From: Bagarius yarrelli
Taxonomy: Eukaryota; Chordata; Actinopteri; Siluriformes; Sisoridae
Length of the DNA stretch: 64,000 nucleotides
Direction of reading: 5' to 3'
Assembly (NCBI GenBank): GCA_005784505.1
Contig: VCAZ01000001.1
Location: 6,841,597 to 6,905,596, forward strand
Shown: in pieces, positions 1-13,900 of the stretch
Position numbering within the stretch: the first letter of the stretch is position 1
Layout of the letters: each line of letters starts with the position of its first letter
Position numbers and translations under genes: made by a program
Notes under the pieces: model-generated
The model's database searches: none
Seen by the model: only the letters and a program-made list of their open reading frames with translations
Told to the model about the DNA's origin: nothing

Positions 1-33
1 ACAATCTTCCAAGTTCAACACCTTAACCAAAGA

Positions 34-210
34 GGAAGTGGTAGCACAGTGGTTAAGGTGTTGAACTGCTAATAAAAAGATCGGGGTTAGATTCACAATA
101 CTACCAAGTTGCCACTATTGGGCCTCTGAGCAGAGCCCTTAACCCTCAGTTGTATAAAAGAGATCAATTTTCCAAATGGTGTAAATGTAACCACTGCGCT
201 ACCACCTGAG
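34..210. mobile_element. type A SINE with an inverted head
   Basis: The plus copy begins gtggtagcacagtggttaagg (39) with the tattgggcctctgagc core. Its right edge (188-205) is taaccactgcgctaccac, the reverse complement of a SINE head, and bases 10-30 are the reverse complement of the head's ggttaaggtgttgaac region. This makes the block partly self-complementary. Confidence 0.65.
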
Positions 211-2164
211 AAACACATTCACGTTCATGTTTATTTTTGAACTTCCTATTACAGAATTATTCGTATTCTTATTCCTATAATATTGGCAAACTTCTAAAAA
301 CACTTTTACTAGATTGTGTAACACAACTATGGGGAATTGCTCATTCAGTTACAGTAGTATTAGTGAGTTTAGACAGATGTCTTATGAGGAGGTCTGTGGT
401 GTCTTTGGCGTTCCAGTTCATCCTAAAGGTGTTTAGTCAGTGTTAGGGCTCTGTACAGGACAATCAGATCCCTTCACACCAACCAGAACACTGCATGGCT
501 TCATGGAGCTTCATGTGAATAGGGACATCATGCTGGAACATTTTTCAGCCTCTTAGTTTCAGTGAAGAAAAACATGTAATGCTATAACATACAAAGACCT
601 ACTCTGGGCAAGGTGGATTAAAATGCACTTTATGTTACAATAAATTGCATTACAACATGGAAACTATAAATATTATTTATGATAAGATTTATTTAATACA
701 GTCACAGCCATCCATTTCCGCCATCTTCTCTTGTAACTTGTGTCTGTTGTAATGCTTCTATCCTCTGTGGTTCCACCCACATTCCCATCCACTGTGACCC
801 ATCCACCTCCAGCTCAGGGCTGCCCGCTTTTCTATTGGCACTTTTGCATATGGAGTGTTTAGTTAGTCAAAATAAATCCTAGTGCATTTAGCCACTTTAT
901 ATGGGATGTGTGAACACACTCTGGTGTGGAATAAAATAAGCAGCCTGAAAGAGAGACTGATTCAGGCAGAGAGTCAAGCATCCTGTGGGTTATGAGCAGA
1001 CATTTTTATTTACTCATGAGCTGGCTGAACTGACAAGCATAACAGCATAACACAGCTACGGTAGCACCTGCTGTCAAAAAGAGAAGCACATCTGTCCTGG
1101 ACAATTCCTTTGAATAACACATTTCATGCCTTACAAATGAATCTTTTAGACTGATATGAACACAAAACAGGACATAACAATGCATGTCAGTGTAGTGAAT
1201 AGTTGACATTTTTCTGACTTCCTGCGCCGATTTTAAAGAACTGCTAAAGAAGTTTTTTTTTCTTCTGTCTGTTTGGTGATTTCCTTTCATGTGTACACAC
1301 AATCATGGACATCTCTTTTTCTAACTATTCAATCACCATGTCCACTGCCATGGTATTCTGCCCGTCTGTCTGGTAAACAAAATGTGTTTTTTTCAGTCCG
1401 TCTGTCTCCTGTTTTCGAAATATTTCTCCCCCTTTCACAATAGCGTAAATTTTTTTGGCGTACTTTTTGCATTGTTAGTCTGACTAGCTATCGAGTGAGA
1501 CACAGGATGCTGGACAGATGTTACAGCATTCACTGTGCTGTTCGCTACGCTAGCTAGCGGTGTCTAAAGCTGGCTTATAACCTGAATTTTAGCTTGCAAC
1601 TAAAAGCAAAATATTGTCCGAGGGACGTCTTGTATCTCGAAAAACACGTTAGTTGGGACACTCGTAAGTCAAGGTACCAGTGTATATTTTCTTGTGCTAA
1701 TGATAATATAAAAGTGTGCAGTAGGCAGATTTCCAGGTTTCCTATTTGGCAGGTTTTATTGACCATTGGGGATTTTTGGCTGTTAACCAATCTGTTATTA
1801 ATAAAAATTATGACCAATCAGTGCTGTGGTGTATGATTTCATAGTACGGAATAAGCCATTTAAAAAAGCATATTAGATATATAATTATTCCTTATTAGCA
1901 TTACTGTACTATTTGATTTTATCTGCCATTCTCCAATTGAGTACCAATTGTGTTTTTGCAAGCATGACCACATTCTGAGAGCTTGGACGTTTTTATGGTG
2001 ATAGGTTTTTATTATGTGTGAATATAGTCAGTTAGACTGTCTGTGTTTTATTTATGCTCAAAAGCTACTTTGAGGCCTGACATACTCCTGCCCACCATGA
2101 TAGGCAGCTCTATTTTTTGGTAGTCCTGTTTGTTTGCGTGTGTGTGTCTTGTTTGTATGCGTGT

Positions 2165-2222
<58 letters not shown>
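2165..2222. repeat. (GA)n microsatellite
   Basis: Nearly pure GA run of about 57 nt. Confidence 0.95.
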
Positions 2223-2224
<2 letters not shown>

Positions 2225-3180
2225 CAACAGAGTGTTGCAGAAAGACTTTATTAAACTGTATCTTGACTTACAGTTGTAATAAATTGTCTTTTTTATTATA
2301 CTAAATTGATTGTATGATTTTCTGAATTCATGAAATTCCATACCAGCACTGGCTCTAATTTACTAAAACTCTTATAACTAAAAGTTATCAGTGATTATAT
2401 TAGTTGAGCATCAAGTGCCCCCACTTTCACCACACTTTCTCCCACAAGGAAATCATTGTGGTGCCAAACATATTCTAACAGGAAGTTGCTGCCTCACTGT
2501 GACCTACTGCAGTTTGGCAGGAGGAAGACAGGAGGGGATCGGATGTGACAAGTGAAAAGTGTGGGGGAATGAAGAAAGGTAAAAGATTTAGGCTACTTGA
2601 AGATAAACATGGCAAAAATAGGGTCACATCAGCAAAGATTTCATGGACAATAACTCATTTTTTATTTGAAACCTAAAACTTCTTGCACATTATTTTAAAA
2701 TCACACCTGTTTTTTATTTTTTTCTAATGTAACTCATTTTTTCCTTTTTTTCTGATTTCATGATTTGTTTTCGTTCAATATTTTTTTAGTTAATCATGTA
2801 TAATCTTTTGATAGCTGTAATGTATAACATTGTAAATTCTAAACGTCTATATTCTATCATGTATATTAACTATGGTATGACGATTGTGCTAATTCTTTTA
2901 ATCTTAAATTTATAATATTAATCGTTGGTTCTAATTAGATATAAACATGACAATTTGTAGACAAGCTGTAAAATTGACATTTTTCCCTAGAAACAAACTG
3001 GGGTGAACCATTTGCAAGCATATGCATAGTAGATGATAACAAACTCTTTCTCTATTTCATGCTTGATTTTTTACTGAATTTGGGAGAATGTATAGAAGAT
3101 TAAAACAAATTGAATGAAGTTACAGAGGAAAATAATGTAGGCGGGAAAATAAGACCACAGCTTCGTTCACAACAACAATA

Positions 3181-3320
3181 GGGAGGTGGTAGCTCGGTGG
3201 TTAAGATGTTGGTTTGCAAACTGAAAGATTTTGGGTTTTCTTTTCAGCATAACCAACTTACAAAGTTACTGGGCCCCTGAGCAAGGCCCTTTACCCCTAA
3301 TGATGAAAAAAATGTAGGTC
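3181..3320 (+). mobile_element. tRNA-derived SINE, type A
   Basis: ggtggtagctcggtggttaag head and actgggcccctgagcaaggcc core; diverged tail. Confidence 0.7.
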
Positions 3321-3548
3321 TGACAAATGAAATGGAGCATCTTTAATTAACTAATCTTAATTAATTAATCTTTAATTATCTTCTAATCAATATATTTTTA
3401 TATATAATGATTCCAATATATTTTGTTCACTATAAGAGAAAATTGAGCTTATGATCTATAGTAAATGCTTTGGTTAGAAGAAACCAGCCACAGTGCCAGG
3501 GCAGAGAGTAAATTTAGCTCCTATTCCCACATTTACTGCCAGACTTCA

Positions 3549-3571
3549 CACACACACACACATACACACAC
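3549..3571. repeat. (CA)n microsatellite
   Basis: Imperfect CA run. Confidence 0.85.
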
Positions 3572-5224
3572 CTTTCCATTTCTTCTTTTGACAAAAACTC
3601 TCCCTGGGAGTGAACACATCCACCCTCTTCTCTCCTGTCAAACAACTAAGAATACCTCCTAAGAAACCGGATGCACTTTTTTGCACTGATGTCGTGCTCA
3701 AGCTTGTCACTTGTTTCGTGATATATGAATATTTTGCTCCCTGTGCTGCTTTTGAGAAAAACCCACATGATTACCCAAAGTTAGTCCTCCTAATATTTGT
3801 GCTCACTCATTCAGGATATAATTTTCTAGCTATTCAATTCCAAACTAACTGTTGATTCCAGCTCACAGACCAAGAGGCGACTAAATGAAAATGAAAAATC
3901 CCTTGAGAGGTTTGTTTGGAATGGCTGACTTCCTGAGCGAATATATTTAATGTGCTTTTTTTCTTGCTTACATTTTCACAGAATTCTAATCTCTTACATC
4001 AGGCAAGTGTGAAATATCGGATTTAAAATATCCACAGCATTTTTCCAGTAATCAAAGACACTATTGACTTTAATCTGAAAAATGAGACTACCAACTAATG
4101 TAAATTATTGTTGATTTTTTTTGTGGGTTAACTGGTAATGTCAGGAAAATACTGATTATCTGAGTTAACAATTGGCATCATAATAAAAGCCACCTGCTAT
4201 TTCTGTAAAGTAAACTATTACTCAGCACCTTTTCTGCCATTAAAAACACACTTTGCTTAGGACATCTGTAATATGGTTAGACTTTTGGGTTGAAAATTTT
4301 GAAGCATTGCAGGTGTTTATCAAAGAATATTTTGGCAAATTAATGTTTTTACCTCCTTCCTGTTCATTGCATTAATTTAATATTATATATTAATTGAATT
4401 CATAAAAGCATCATCATCATTATCATCATCATAACAGTCACATTTTTGTATAAATCCTTTATATTTGTTGCAGTATCTGCAAGTACCCCTGCTCTGACAC
4501 ACGAATCCCAGGCTTCCTTAATCTAGATTTAGCCCTACAGCTAAACCGGTGGAGAATAACAGGGATGCTGAACATAGCACAGTTCATCTTTTTAGCAATC
4601 AAAAAAGAGAGCCAACTCTCAGGATTTACGTAAGCTACTGGAGTGAGATACCTCCTGGAAAAATAGCTTTTCTTGGACTATAATCTCTTTTTGTTGCTGT
4701 TTCTACCAGTTGCAGGCTGTGTGTCTTTCTTGTACTATAAAAATATTCATGATTTTATTTATACAATTGTTATTGTTATCTAATCTTGTGGTAGAGGTTT
4801 GTGTTCATTATGTTTTAGTAAAAATTTTCACTTAAAACCAATTGATCAACTAACAATTCGATCAAGCTAAAAATATCCTGCACTGTATAGACAACTGCAG
4901 GCCGCAGCTCATTTATTGAGTCTGCAGTCTGTTTGCTGACAGGTCTAATTGGCTCTAAATACAGTCATTAAGTCATTATGCTGTTAGATCTCCCCAGAAA
5001 AATCAGTTGTCCACTGCAGTGTTTTATAAGCACGATATATGGTAGAAGCGTTAGCAGATATTTTGAGAAGAAACTATTATTCATTATTATAGTTTTTCAA
5101 TAGAATATATCTGGATTTGTAATTGTCTATCTTTAAATTCACTTGATTGTAATATGACATTTAGGTCAGTATTGCTAATCCCTACAATGTCATTATAGCA
5201 TCTTGACACAGTCATAAAGAATGA

Positions 5225-5415
5225 GGGAAATGGTAGCTTAGTGGTTAAGGTGTTAGCCTGCTATCCAGAAAATTGTGGGTTCGATTTCTGGTACCACCTA
5301 GTTACCTCCGCTGGGTCCCTGAGCATGGCCCCCAACCCCTAATTGCTCAGCTGTATAAATAAAATAAATGTAAGTTGCTCTGGATAAGGGCATCTGCCAA
5401 ATGCTTTTAATGTAA
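5225..5415 (+). mobile_element. tRNA-derived SINE, type A, near full length
   Basis: atggtagcttagtggttaagg A-box head, gggttcgatttc B-box, gggtccctgagcatgg core and the ctctggataagggcatctgc tail. Ends about 95 bp upstream of the first pclo exon in the window. Confidence 0.8.
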
Positions 5416-5511
5416 AAAAAGACTGTTGAAAGTATGAACAATAATCTTATTAGCTATGATACTCATATTTGTACATTTGCTTATACAATGTATTGTTATA
5501 TTTTCTTACAG

Positions 5512-7917
5512 AATGAGTGGCTGTGTCTGAACTGCCAGACCCAAAGGGCTCTCTCTGGACATCTTGGGGATATGCCACCTCAACCTTCTCCCCCAAAAAT
5601 ACCGGCTAAACCCCAATCTACCCATCCTGCTTCTCCAGCCAGAACTGTCTCCTCAACCCCTACACCCCCTGGTCCTACTGTCAATGCTTCCCCATCCAAA
5701 GCACTAGTTCGGACCCCTAGTGTACACCAGGCACCAGCTGACAAGTCTGAGCTTGACTCAGTCACAGCTGATGCTAAGCATGTAGTAGAGTCAGCTGCAG
5801 TGAAACAGGACAAGCAGAGCACACAGGTAGTTCCTAAACCGAACAAAGAACAAACACTTGACACTGAATGTGAAAGCACAACAGTGAAAACCACTCCACC
5901 TGAGCAAACCTTCAGTGCTGCTGTCCCGTCTGCCGAAATGATCCTGAGGGATATAGCAAATGCTAGAGAGACAGATTCCAAACAGTGTCAAATCGTACAA
6001 GAACCTGAGCCCAAAACTCAGAACAAAAACGAAAGGGAAAGTGAGCCACAGCAGCAGGAATTACTAGAGAATGATTCACCTTCAAATCTTGCTAACATAA
6101 TCATGATAAATTATGATAAATTCTGCAGCAATGATACAATGCAGGATAACAAGGCAGAGTTTAAGCTAGACAAATTACAAGTGAATAAAGCACATTTGAA
6201 CCACAATAATAAAACCAAGAATCTTATCACTTCAACTATAAACCGTGAAAAAGCTCATCAAGAATGTGATCATGTCTTTGAACAGGATACATTATCTGGA
6301 AATCAAGCCAAGGAATGTTCTCCTCAGTTTGAGTCACTGTCCAAAATGCAGACAAGTGCAAAAACCATACCAGATAATAACAATGACTTTGAAATAAAGT
6401 TAGTTGCTGGTCCAATTACAGTGATAGAAAAAGAAACACACGGTTTAGGCACCATTCTGAAAAGTTCTTTACCACCAGAAAATGCTCCATATTCTTATCA
6501 GTTAGTTATCTACAAAGATGAGGTTGAAAATGAAATTATGCCTAATAGTTGTTTGGCAGCAAAAAAACCATTTGACCATTTAGACAATCAGAATAAATTC
6601 AAAGTAGAAACAGAAACAGGAAATTTGTCCCCTTCTGAAAATCCATTAGCATATTCTGTAAGGGCTGAACCCGAGAATCATCAAATAGAAGAAATGTATT
6701 TCGATTTCAGGGAAGAAAAAAAGTCGCCAGAAGAATCTATGCTTGTGTTAATAACACAACATAAAGCATACAAAAGCATACAGGAAAGCCAAGCTTCTGC
6801 TGCTGAAACACCAGATTATGACAATCTGGCTTTGTCAACTCCCAAGCTGATAGAATCGGAACATAATAAAAAGGACCTGCCACAAACACAAGCATTCGGG
6901 TCGACTACACCAAATACAGATGTTAAATGTGATGCTGGTAATGAAGACAACAAAACAATGAGAAAAACAAGTGAAAAATCTGAACATCAGATTCACGCAA
7001 CTCCTACAGGAGTAGAAGAGTTTTTAGCAAACAATAAAATAACCATAACTGACAATAAAAAGGTTCTACAGCATGAGGAAATGGAAGATACAATTAGACC
7101 AAAAACTGCTAACAAAAATTATGATAATCAATCATCAGAGGGTTTCGTAGCCTCTGAAATAACTGTAAACAAAAGACAGGATATGTCATCAGAGAATACA
7201 CAGACTGAGGTAAATTCTTTTGAAGAAACTGGCCCAAGAACAGAAGGTTCACATAATAAGCAACAAAAAATTGATAAAACCGATATGCTAGATTGCAGTG
7301 ACATAAGATTAGAAATGCCATCTTTTCTTACTGATGTTGAAAAAATCAAACGTCAAAGTGTGAAGACTGAAAATGTTTGTGTGTTTGAAAAGAACAATTC
7401 ACTATATGAAGTAGGAGATTTTTCGGAGAGCAGAGAAAATTTAGTGCCCGGCGACATAAAAAGAAAATCTGTATATACAGCTTTAACAAATGCTCTAAAA
7501 GAGTCTACCATAGAGGTTGTTTTATCAGACCAGAGAACAAACGATCCTCAATTCCCTGCATTTCATGTAAGTGATGACATACAATTAAAAAGACAAATTA
7601 AGCCAAATGGGCAACAGTCTGTAACACTAGCCCAGGAGGTAGATTCGTTTTTCTCAGAGCCTAATATAGAAAATGAAAGAGTTAGTGGTGAACAAAAAAT
7701 TCAAGCTGGCTCAACTAAGGAAAACACTCAAATTGAGCACTTAAACATATTTTGTACTTTAGACCCTGTAGTAGAACCCAGCCATCCATGTCATATAGCT
7801 TGTAAACAACAGAAAGACAAACCATGTGAAGAAGAACAATTTCCATGCACTCAAGAGACAAATCAAGATGGGACAAATCTATTCATAAAATCTAAAAATA
7901 TCGATAATTTGAGACAG
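5512..7917 (+). CDS. pclo: pclo exon: end of zinc finger 2 and disordered acidic region
   Basis: The exon opens after ttcttacag in phase 0 with NEWLCLNCQTQRAL, the last Cys-x2-Cys pair of a Piccolo/Bassoon-type double zinc finger; the earlier cysteines must be in an exon upstream of the window. A Pro/Ser-rich stretch follows (PQPSPPKIPAKPQ), then about 700 residues rich in Glu, Lys, Asn, Gln and Thr with no recognisable fold, as expected for the poorly conserved part of Piccolo. It ends in phase 0 at a CAG|GTAACT donor. The open frame upstream of the acceptor (from 5434) is intron sequence and not a real start. Confidence 0.9.
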
Positions 7918-10900
7918 GTAACTGTATGTGGGTCAGTGATAAAATGTTAGATAGAACAGACTTAGATTTACTGTAAATCTACGATTTTATCATTCACTGT
8001 ATTCTAATATGCACTGAAATTGTACACTTTCTTGTCCTTGCAGAAGGAGGAAAGTGCTACCCAGCCTGTGGAAGACAAAGAGCATTTGATGAAACCCCAA
8101 AAAAAAGACAGTAACAGTCAAGAGTATAGCCCTACAAGTCCTTCAGATTTGGCCAAATTGGAAAGTACTGTTCTTCCAATACTTGAAGCTCAAACATCTT
8201 CTAGCGATCAATCACAAAGTGAGTTGGTCAGGACAGAGTGCCAACACCCGGAGGTGTCTACCGAGGAGTCTCCAGAACTTTCCTCAGAGGAAGACAGGCA
8301 CCAAAAAGTTCAAGAAGTAAAAGATGCATTAGCCTTTAAAGGAGAAAGGAAAAAGCTGCTTGTTCCAGAGGAACTTAAACAAGATTTTCTGGAGGACACT
8401 AGTGAGGGAGAATCTTCACCTTCATTTGAGAATGAAAAAAAAACAGTAGATGGAAAAGATATAGAAGTGGACAATGGCGGGTCACCAGATATAGAGATTC
8501 TGGCAAATTCTCATAAGGCTGTATTACCATCTGAGGAACATATTACTGAACAAAAAATAACTGATCAGGAAAATAAACTACAAGAAGATGATTTAAAGAA
8601 GAACATTAAGAAAAATGAGTCTAGCATGGCAAGGTGTCTCATCAAAACCAGTAGTATTACTCCTGAAGAAGATGTAGAATGCAGAACTATAATTTCTGTG
8701 GCTAAAATTGAGGAACTAAATAAAAATGAACAGCCCTTGGAAGACAATGGTGCTGGCATTCGCCATTTCAAAACAATTGAACTTAACACTGTAGCGAGTG
8801 TCCGTCAGGCTTCAGATGATGGTGAACCTGAGAGCCTTACAGATTCCCCTGATGACAGGTCTAGAGGGGAAGGTTCCTCAAGCTTACATGCATCTAGTTT
8901 TACCCCAGGCACATCTCCAACCTCAATGTCTTCTCTTGATGAAGACAGTGATAGCAGCAGCCCAAGCCATATTAAGAGCAGTGGTGAGGGAAAACAGCAC
9001 AGGAAAGCCAAGCATCGGCAGCCAGGCCAAACACTACCTACCATTGAAGATTCATCAGAAGAAGATGAGTTGCGGGAGGAGGAAGAGCTTCTGAAAGAAC
9101 AGGAGAAGCAAAAAAACTCTAGCAAAAAATCTAAGAAAGATAAAGATGAAATTCGAGCACAGAGAAGGCGAGAGCGACCAAAGACTCCACCCAGCAACCT
9201 TTCACCAATTGAGGATGCCTCTCCAACAGAGGAGCAGCGTCAGGAAGCAGAGATGGAGGAATTCCGTAGATCCTCTTGTTCAGATTTTTCCCCAAGCATG
9301 GAGTCTGAGCCAGAGGGTTTTGAAATTCTTCCAGAAAAGATTGCTGCTGTTCAAAAAGTGTATCATCTGCCAACATCTGTCTCTTTGTATTCTCCAACAG
9401 ATGAAAAATATACTAATGCACAATTTAGAGAAACTATGGAAAATCAACCTTTGCACACTTCACAAGACACGTATGAGGAGATCATTTTAAAAAACAAATC
9501 TCCAACTATAGAGAATATTCCACCTGGAAAAGAATCACTATATGGTGGCATGCTAATTGAAGATTATGCATATGACTCGTTTGTTGAAGAAAAACATGTG
9601 GAGAAAAAAAAAGACACAGTGTCACTACCAGAAAAAACGAGAAAACTAAGATCACCAGATGAAGTATATGAGGACATGATGCAAATAAAGAAAGAGATGT
9701 TGCTGAAAGAACAACAGCTAAAGGAAAATAACACAATAAAAGAACACACGACAAAAACAACTGAAGACAGTGTCTTTTCTTCCATTGAAGACACATCCAG
9801 CACAAAACAAGAGACCGTATTCACAAGTGTTCCTGGCCAGGTTGGAAAAGATGGAAAGCCACTATTAAATGCAGAGGAAGCCTATGAGGAACTTATGAGA
9901 AAACAGAGAGCAGCCCTGACACCAGGCACCAGCCCCACACAAACAGTTTCAAATTTGAATGACAGGGTACAGGAAATAGAGGTTACTACTTTTTCAAAAA
10001 CAGGAAGTTTTCCTCAAAGAAGAATTCTTCCTATACCAGATCTGACAGTGACTCAGTGCTCTTCAGGTGAAGAGGAGTCTGGTGAAGAGATCACTGCAGA
10101 TCAAAATGAAGATAATAAAACAGTTTTAGTTTTTACATCAACTTCTACACAGGCTGCTGTGACTGAGCCATCATCATTTTCTGTTGAACCTTCAGCTTCA
10201 AAGCTACCTTCAGAGCCTGTTATAGAGTCCATTTTATTAGGGTCAGAACCCACATCACAAGCTTCAGTGGCTGAATCAACGGTCCAGCTTGATGTTGTTG
10301 ATTTGTCAAAGTCTACAGTTTTAACTCAAGTGGATACTTCACGTCCTCAGATTCCTACTGTAGCTTCTAGACCGTCTATTCCAGTTACATCACCTTTACC
10401 CACTGTACCACAATATGCTCCAACAGTACCTACTATAATATCGACAGCCCCACCTGTCCCTCCCAAGCCAATAGTTCTACGAAGATGTGCATCCCAGGAA
10501 AAAACAGACATTCCTGCTCCCCCTCCTTTACCACCACCTACTCTACCCAAGCCTGCTCTTTATTCTAAAAAGATTCCACCTCAGGTCCCCCAAAGAACAG
10601 TTCTATCTGGCATTTCAAATACTGGTCCAAATGCACAAATTAGACACCCTATTGCACCAAATAACAAGCCACATGTTCCTCCACCTGTCCCACCAAAGCC
10701 ATCCACAATCCCTGCAGGCTTGTCATTTAGCCACAGACCAGTGGAAACCAATAAGCCGCCAATAGCTCCAAAGCCCATGTCAAATGTCCAGCCACATTCT
10801 TCAATTTTTCAAGCAGTCAGACCAAGCATACTCCCAACAAGCACTGAAGATGGTGCTTTAAATTTGAGCCCTGCATCTGAGGTAAAGCCAGGGTCTACAT

Positions 10901-13900
10901 CACCAATAAAGACCCCTACATCTCCTAGGTTTGGGAGATTATATGATACGTACGTGGTTATTACTTTACCATCCCAGCCTGGTTCACCCATAGAGGGCGT
11001 GACAACTCAAGCCCCAACAAGTCCTGGCCCTTCATCACCTAACAAACAGTCTTATTTACAGTTTGATTTTCAGTCACAGCCACAACCGCAACTGCCACTC
11101 CAGCCACAAACTAGGGCACCATTAGCATTTACAAAAACAAGAGAACCTATAGAAGGACAAGACATATATGATCCAGAAAAAGTCATATTAAACATGAGTC
11201 ATGTCAATGGGACAAATATCCAGGTAGTAACTACTGAATTTCAAAGAACAACAGTGTCTGTTATGCCTGGAAAAACACCTCCACCGACAGCTCCCAGAAG
11301 CTTTGGGATACCAGCAGTCCCAGGAGATATAAAATCACAACCAGTAGTACTACAAAATGAACATGCTTATCATTCTGTAGGGATTGTTGATCTACGTGCT
11401 CCAAAATCAGATGCAGAGATATGTATGAAAGGTATAGATCTGTCATCATCAGAGTCACAACGGCAGTCGTTTCTGGCTGATGGGCGACATCAAAGTGCAG
11501 TTCAGTCATCTGTAATAAACTTGAGCACTGATACTTCATCACTGTCTGTGGACTCTGGCAGCATGACTATTCTCACTTGTACAGCTACTATACCATATAC
11601 CAACAATAATCTTTCTCATGCCACTTCGTCACCTCTACAATTAACAACAGCTAAATCCTTTGAACCTGTTTCCCAAATTATTTATCGTCCTGTTGATTCT
11701 CAGCCAGAAAAACCAATAAATCTTTCAACAACTTTAGGCAAACTACATTCGGTTCCTCTGACAACAACCCCTACTATTGCAAATAATTTTGCTAGCACAA
11801 GTATACCATCTCAACTGGAAACTTGTGTATCGGGTGCAGTCGACCTTACGACTGTTAAGCCAGTACAGACTTTAGTGTCTGTAGATGAGTCCTCTTCAGA
11901 AGTCGTTACAACAGTGATCCCAGAGGATGATGGCAAACCAGTAGACCTAACAGCAGGAAGACGTGCAGTGTGTTGTGATGTAGTGTACAAGCTTTCATTT
12001 GCTGGTAGCTGTGCAACTCAGCAACCCACAGCTCCATTGCCAGAGGATCGTTTTGGCTACAGAGATGACCACTACCAATTTAATCGCTCTCCCTATGGCA
12101 TGAGAGGACTTGGTGGAATCAAGCCCTCTATGTCTGACACCAATTTGGCAGAAGCTGGTCTTTTTCTGTACAAAAGTAAGAATAGTTATGATTACAATGG
12201 GGAAATGGAGGGTGCTGTAGATCTTACATCTGGAAAAATGTCTAAAGCAGGTCAGTGCAATGTTGCAGATCTTTCTCAGAGATGCCATTTTAATTTAGCT
12301 TTTCTCATTCCCATCTAAAAAATTTGTATATTTTCATTTCTGTAGACATGCATGATTGTATTTTCTTTTCCTCTTTTCATACATAGGTTTGTATTTCTGC
12401 ATGCAAATCCCCAAAACTTGCAAGTGACATTTTATATTTTGCATCTTCAGCATGGCATGGCTTTCTATCTTTACCAAAATGCGGTGTAAACATGCTATAA
12501 GCTTTTTTTACATTCTAAACTTTTAACAGGTGAAGCTGTGGACTACTCAAGTAAATCTACAGGGGCATTTACTGGCATAATAATGCCTCAATACACCCAA
12601 GCCAGAATAACCTCTGCTGTTGGAACTCTCTTTGGAAGTTCTAGTGTTTTGAGATCTTCAAATGGTGTAGTTTACTCCTCTGTAGCAGCACCAGTTCCTT
12701 CTACATATGCCATAACTACCCAACCTGGATCTATTTTCTGTACCACATACAACTCTCTGTCAGGCATGCATACTAGTGATACAATGCCATCATTATCAAA
12801 TTTGCAAAATCAATCCCTCACTAGATCGCATAGTTTATTTTCCACTGTTGCTGTGACTGAAGCAGAGGAGCAAGATGACATGCCTTTAAACCTGGAGCTA
12901 AGTGTTTCTAAGGATATTTTCTCCTCTGGTGAAACAAAGAATGCTCCAACCATAACCACAGCCACATCAATAGACTACACAGATGCCTCACTTGAGGCAA
13001 TTGCAGCGTCGCTAGAAGCTCTCTCCTCACCCATGATTACAGGTGATGAAAAATATCAGATGGAACGCGAGCTTCTTGAGCTGGAGAAGATAAAACAGCA
13101 ACGTCTTGCTGAGGAACTAGAATGGGAGAGACAAGAGATCCAGCGCTTTCGGGAGCAAGAGCAACTTCTAGTTCAGAAAGAGCTAGAGGAGCTCCAGGTC
13201 ATGAAACAGCAGATTCTGTGTCAACAAGAGGAAGAAAGGCAAGCTCACCTCATGATGCAAAAAGAGACATATGCTCAGCAACAGGAGCAGTTGGAACAGA
13301 TTCAAAGACTTCAAGAGCAGCTGAGGCGGCAATTAGAGGAGCAAAAGTATAGACAAATGTATCCAGGTGAAATCCACGAGCAAACTCAAATTGTAGGGAC
13401 AGACAAAAAGATGGACAGTGGTTGTCAGACAGATGAGGAAGACAATACAGAAAAGGCCTACTCTGTAGGAAGAAAAAAGAAGACTGCCAAGAAGAGTGTA
13501 GATAGTTGTGTTCAAACAGATGATGAAGACCAAGATGAGTGGGATGTTCCCAGTCGTGGCAGACGTAGCAGACCGCAAGGTGGTAAAAACAGTTCTGGTA
13601 GTAGTGGTGGAGTTTCAGTGCAGGCACTTACAGAAATTTCTGTACAGACAGATTCTTCAGGAACACTTAAAGGACACTCTGTGCAGACGGACACTAGAGT
13701 TGATTTTTCTAAATCTGATAGAACTTCCTCTCCAAAGAGACGCCCTTCCCCTTTAGAAATAAGTCAGTCTCCACATCTCAAAACAGATACCTCCTGTCTA
13801 CAGGTTTCTCCTGTTCCCCCCAAATCCCCCAAGGTCCTTTATTCACCAATATCTCCTTGTTTGTCCCCTAGCAAATCCCTTGAATTTGCTTCCTATGATA

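Larger units (their letters stand above)
1..5511 (+). other. upstream pclo intron (non-coding)
   Basis: No exon is recognisable. It holds three type A SINEs, a (GA)n tract and AT-rich sequence. Inferred to be intron because the exon at 5512 starts in the middle of a zinc finger. Confidence 0.7.

Noticed and set aside
5580..5981. 133-codon minus-strand open frame opposite the pclo exon
   Set aside because: Shadow of the Ser/Pro/Thr-rich coding exon; no domain, and the sense frame has clear Piccolo features.
8805..9197. 130-codon minus-strand Ser-rich frame
   Set aside because: Reverse complement of the Glu/Ser-rich sense codons; composition artefact.
13250..13627. 125-codon minus-strand frame over the coiled coil
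   Set aside because: Shadow of the heptad-repeat exon with no independent support.
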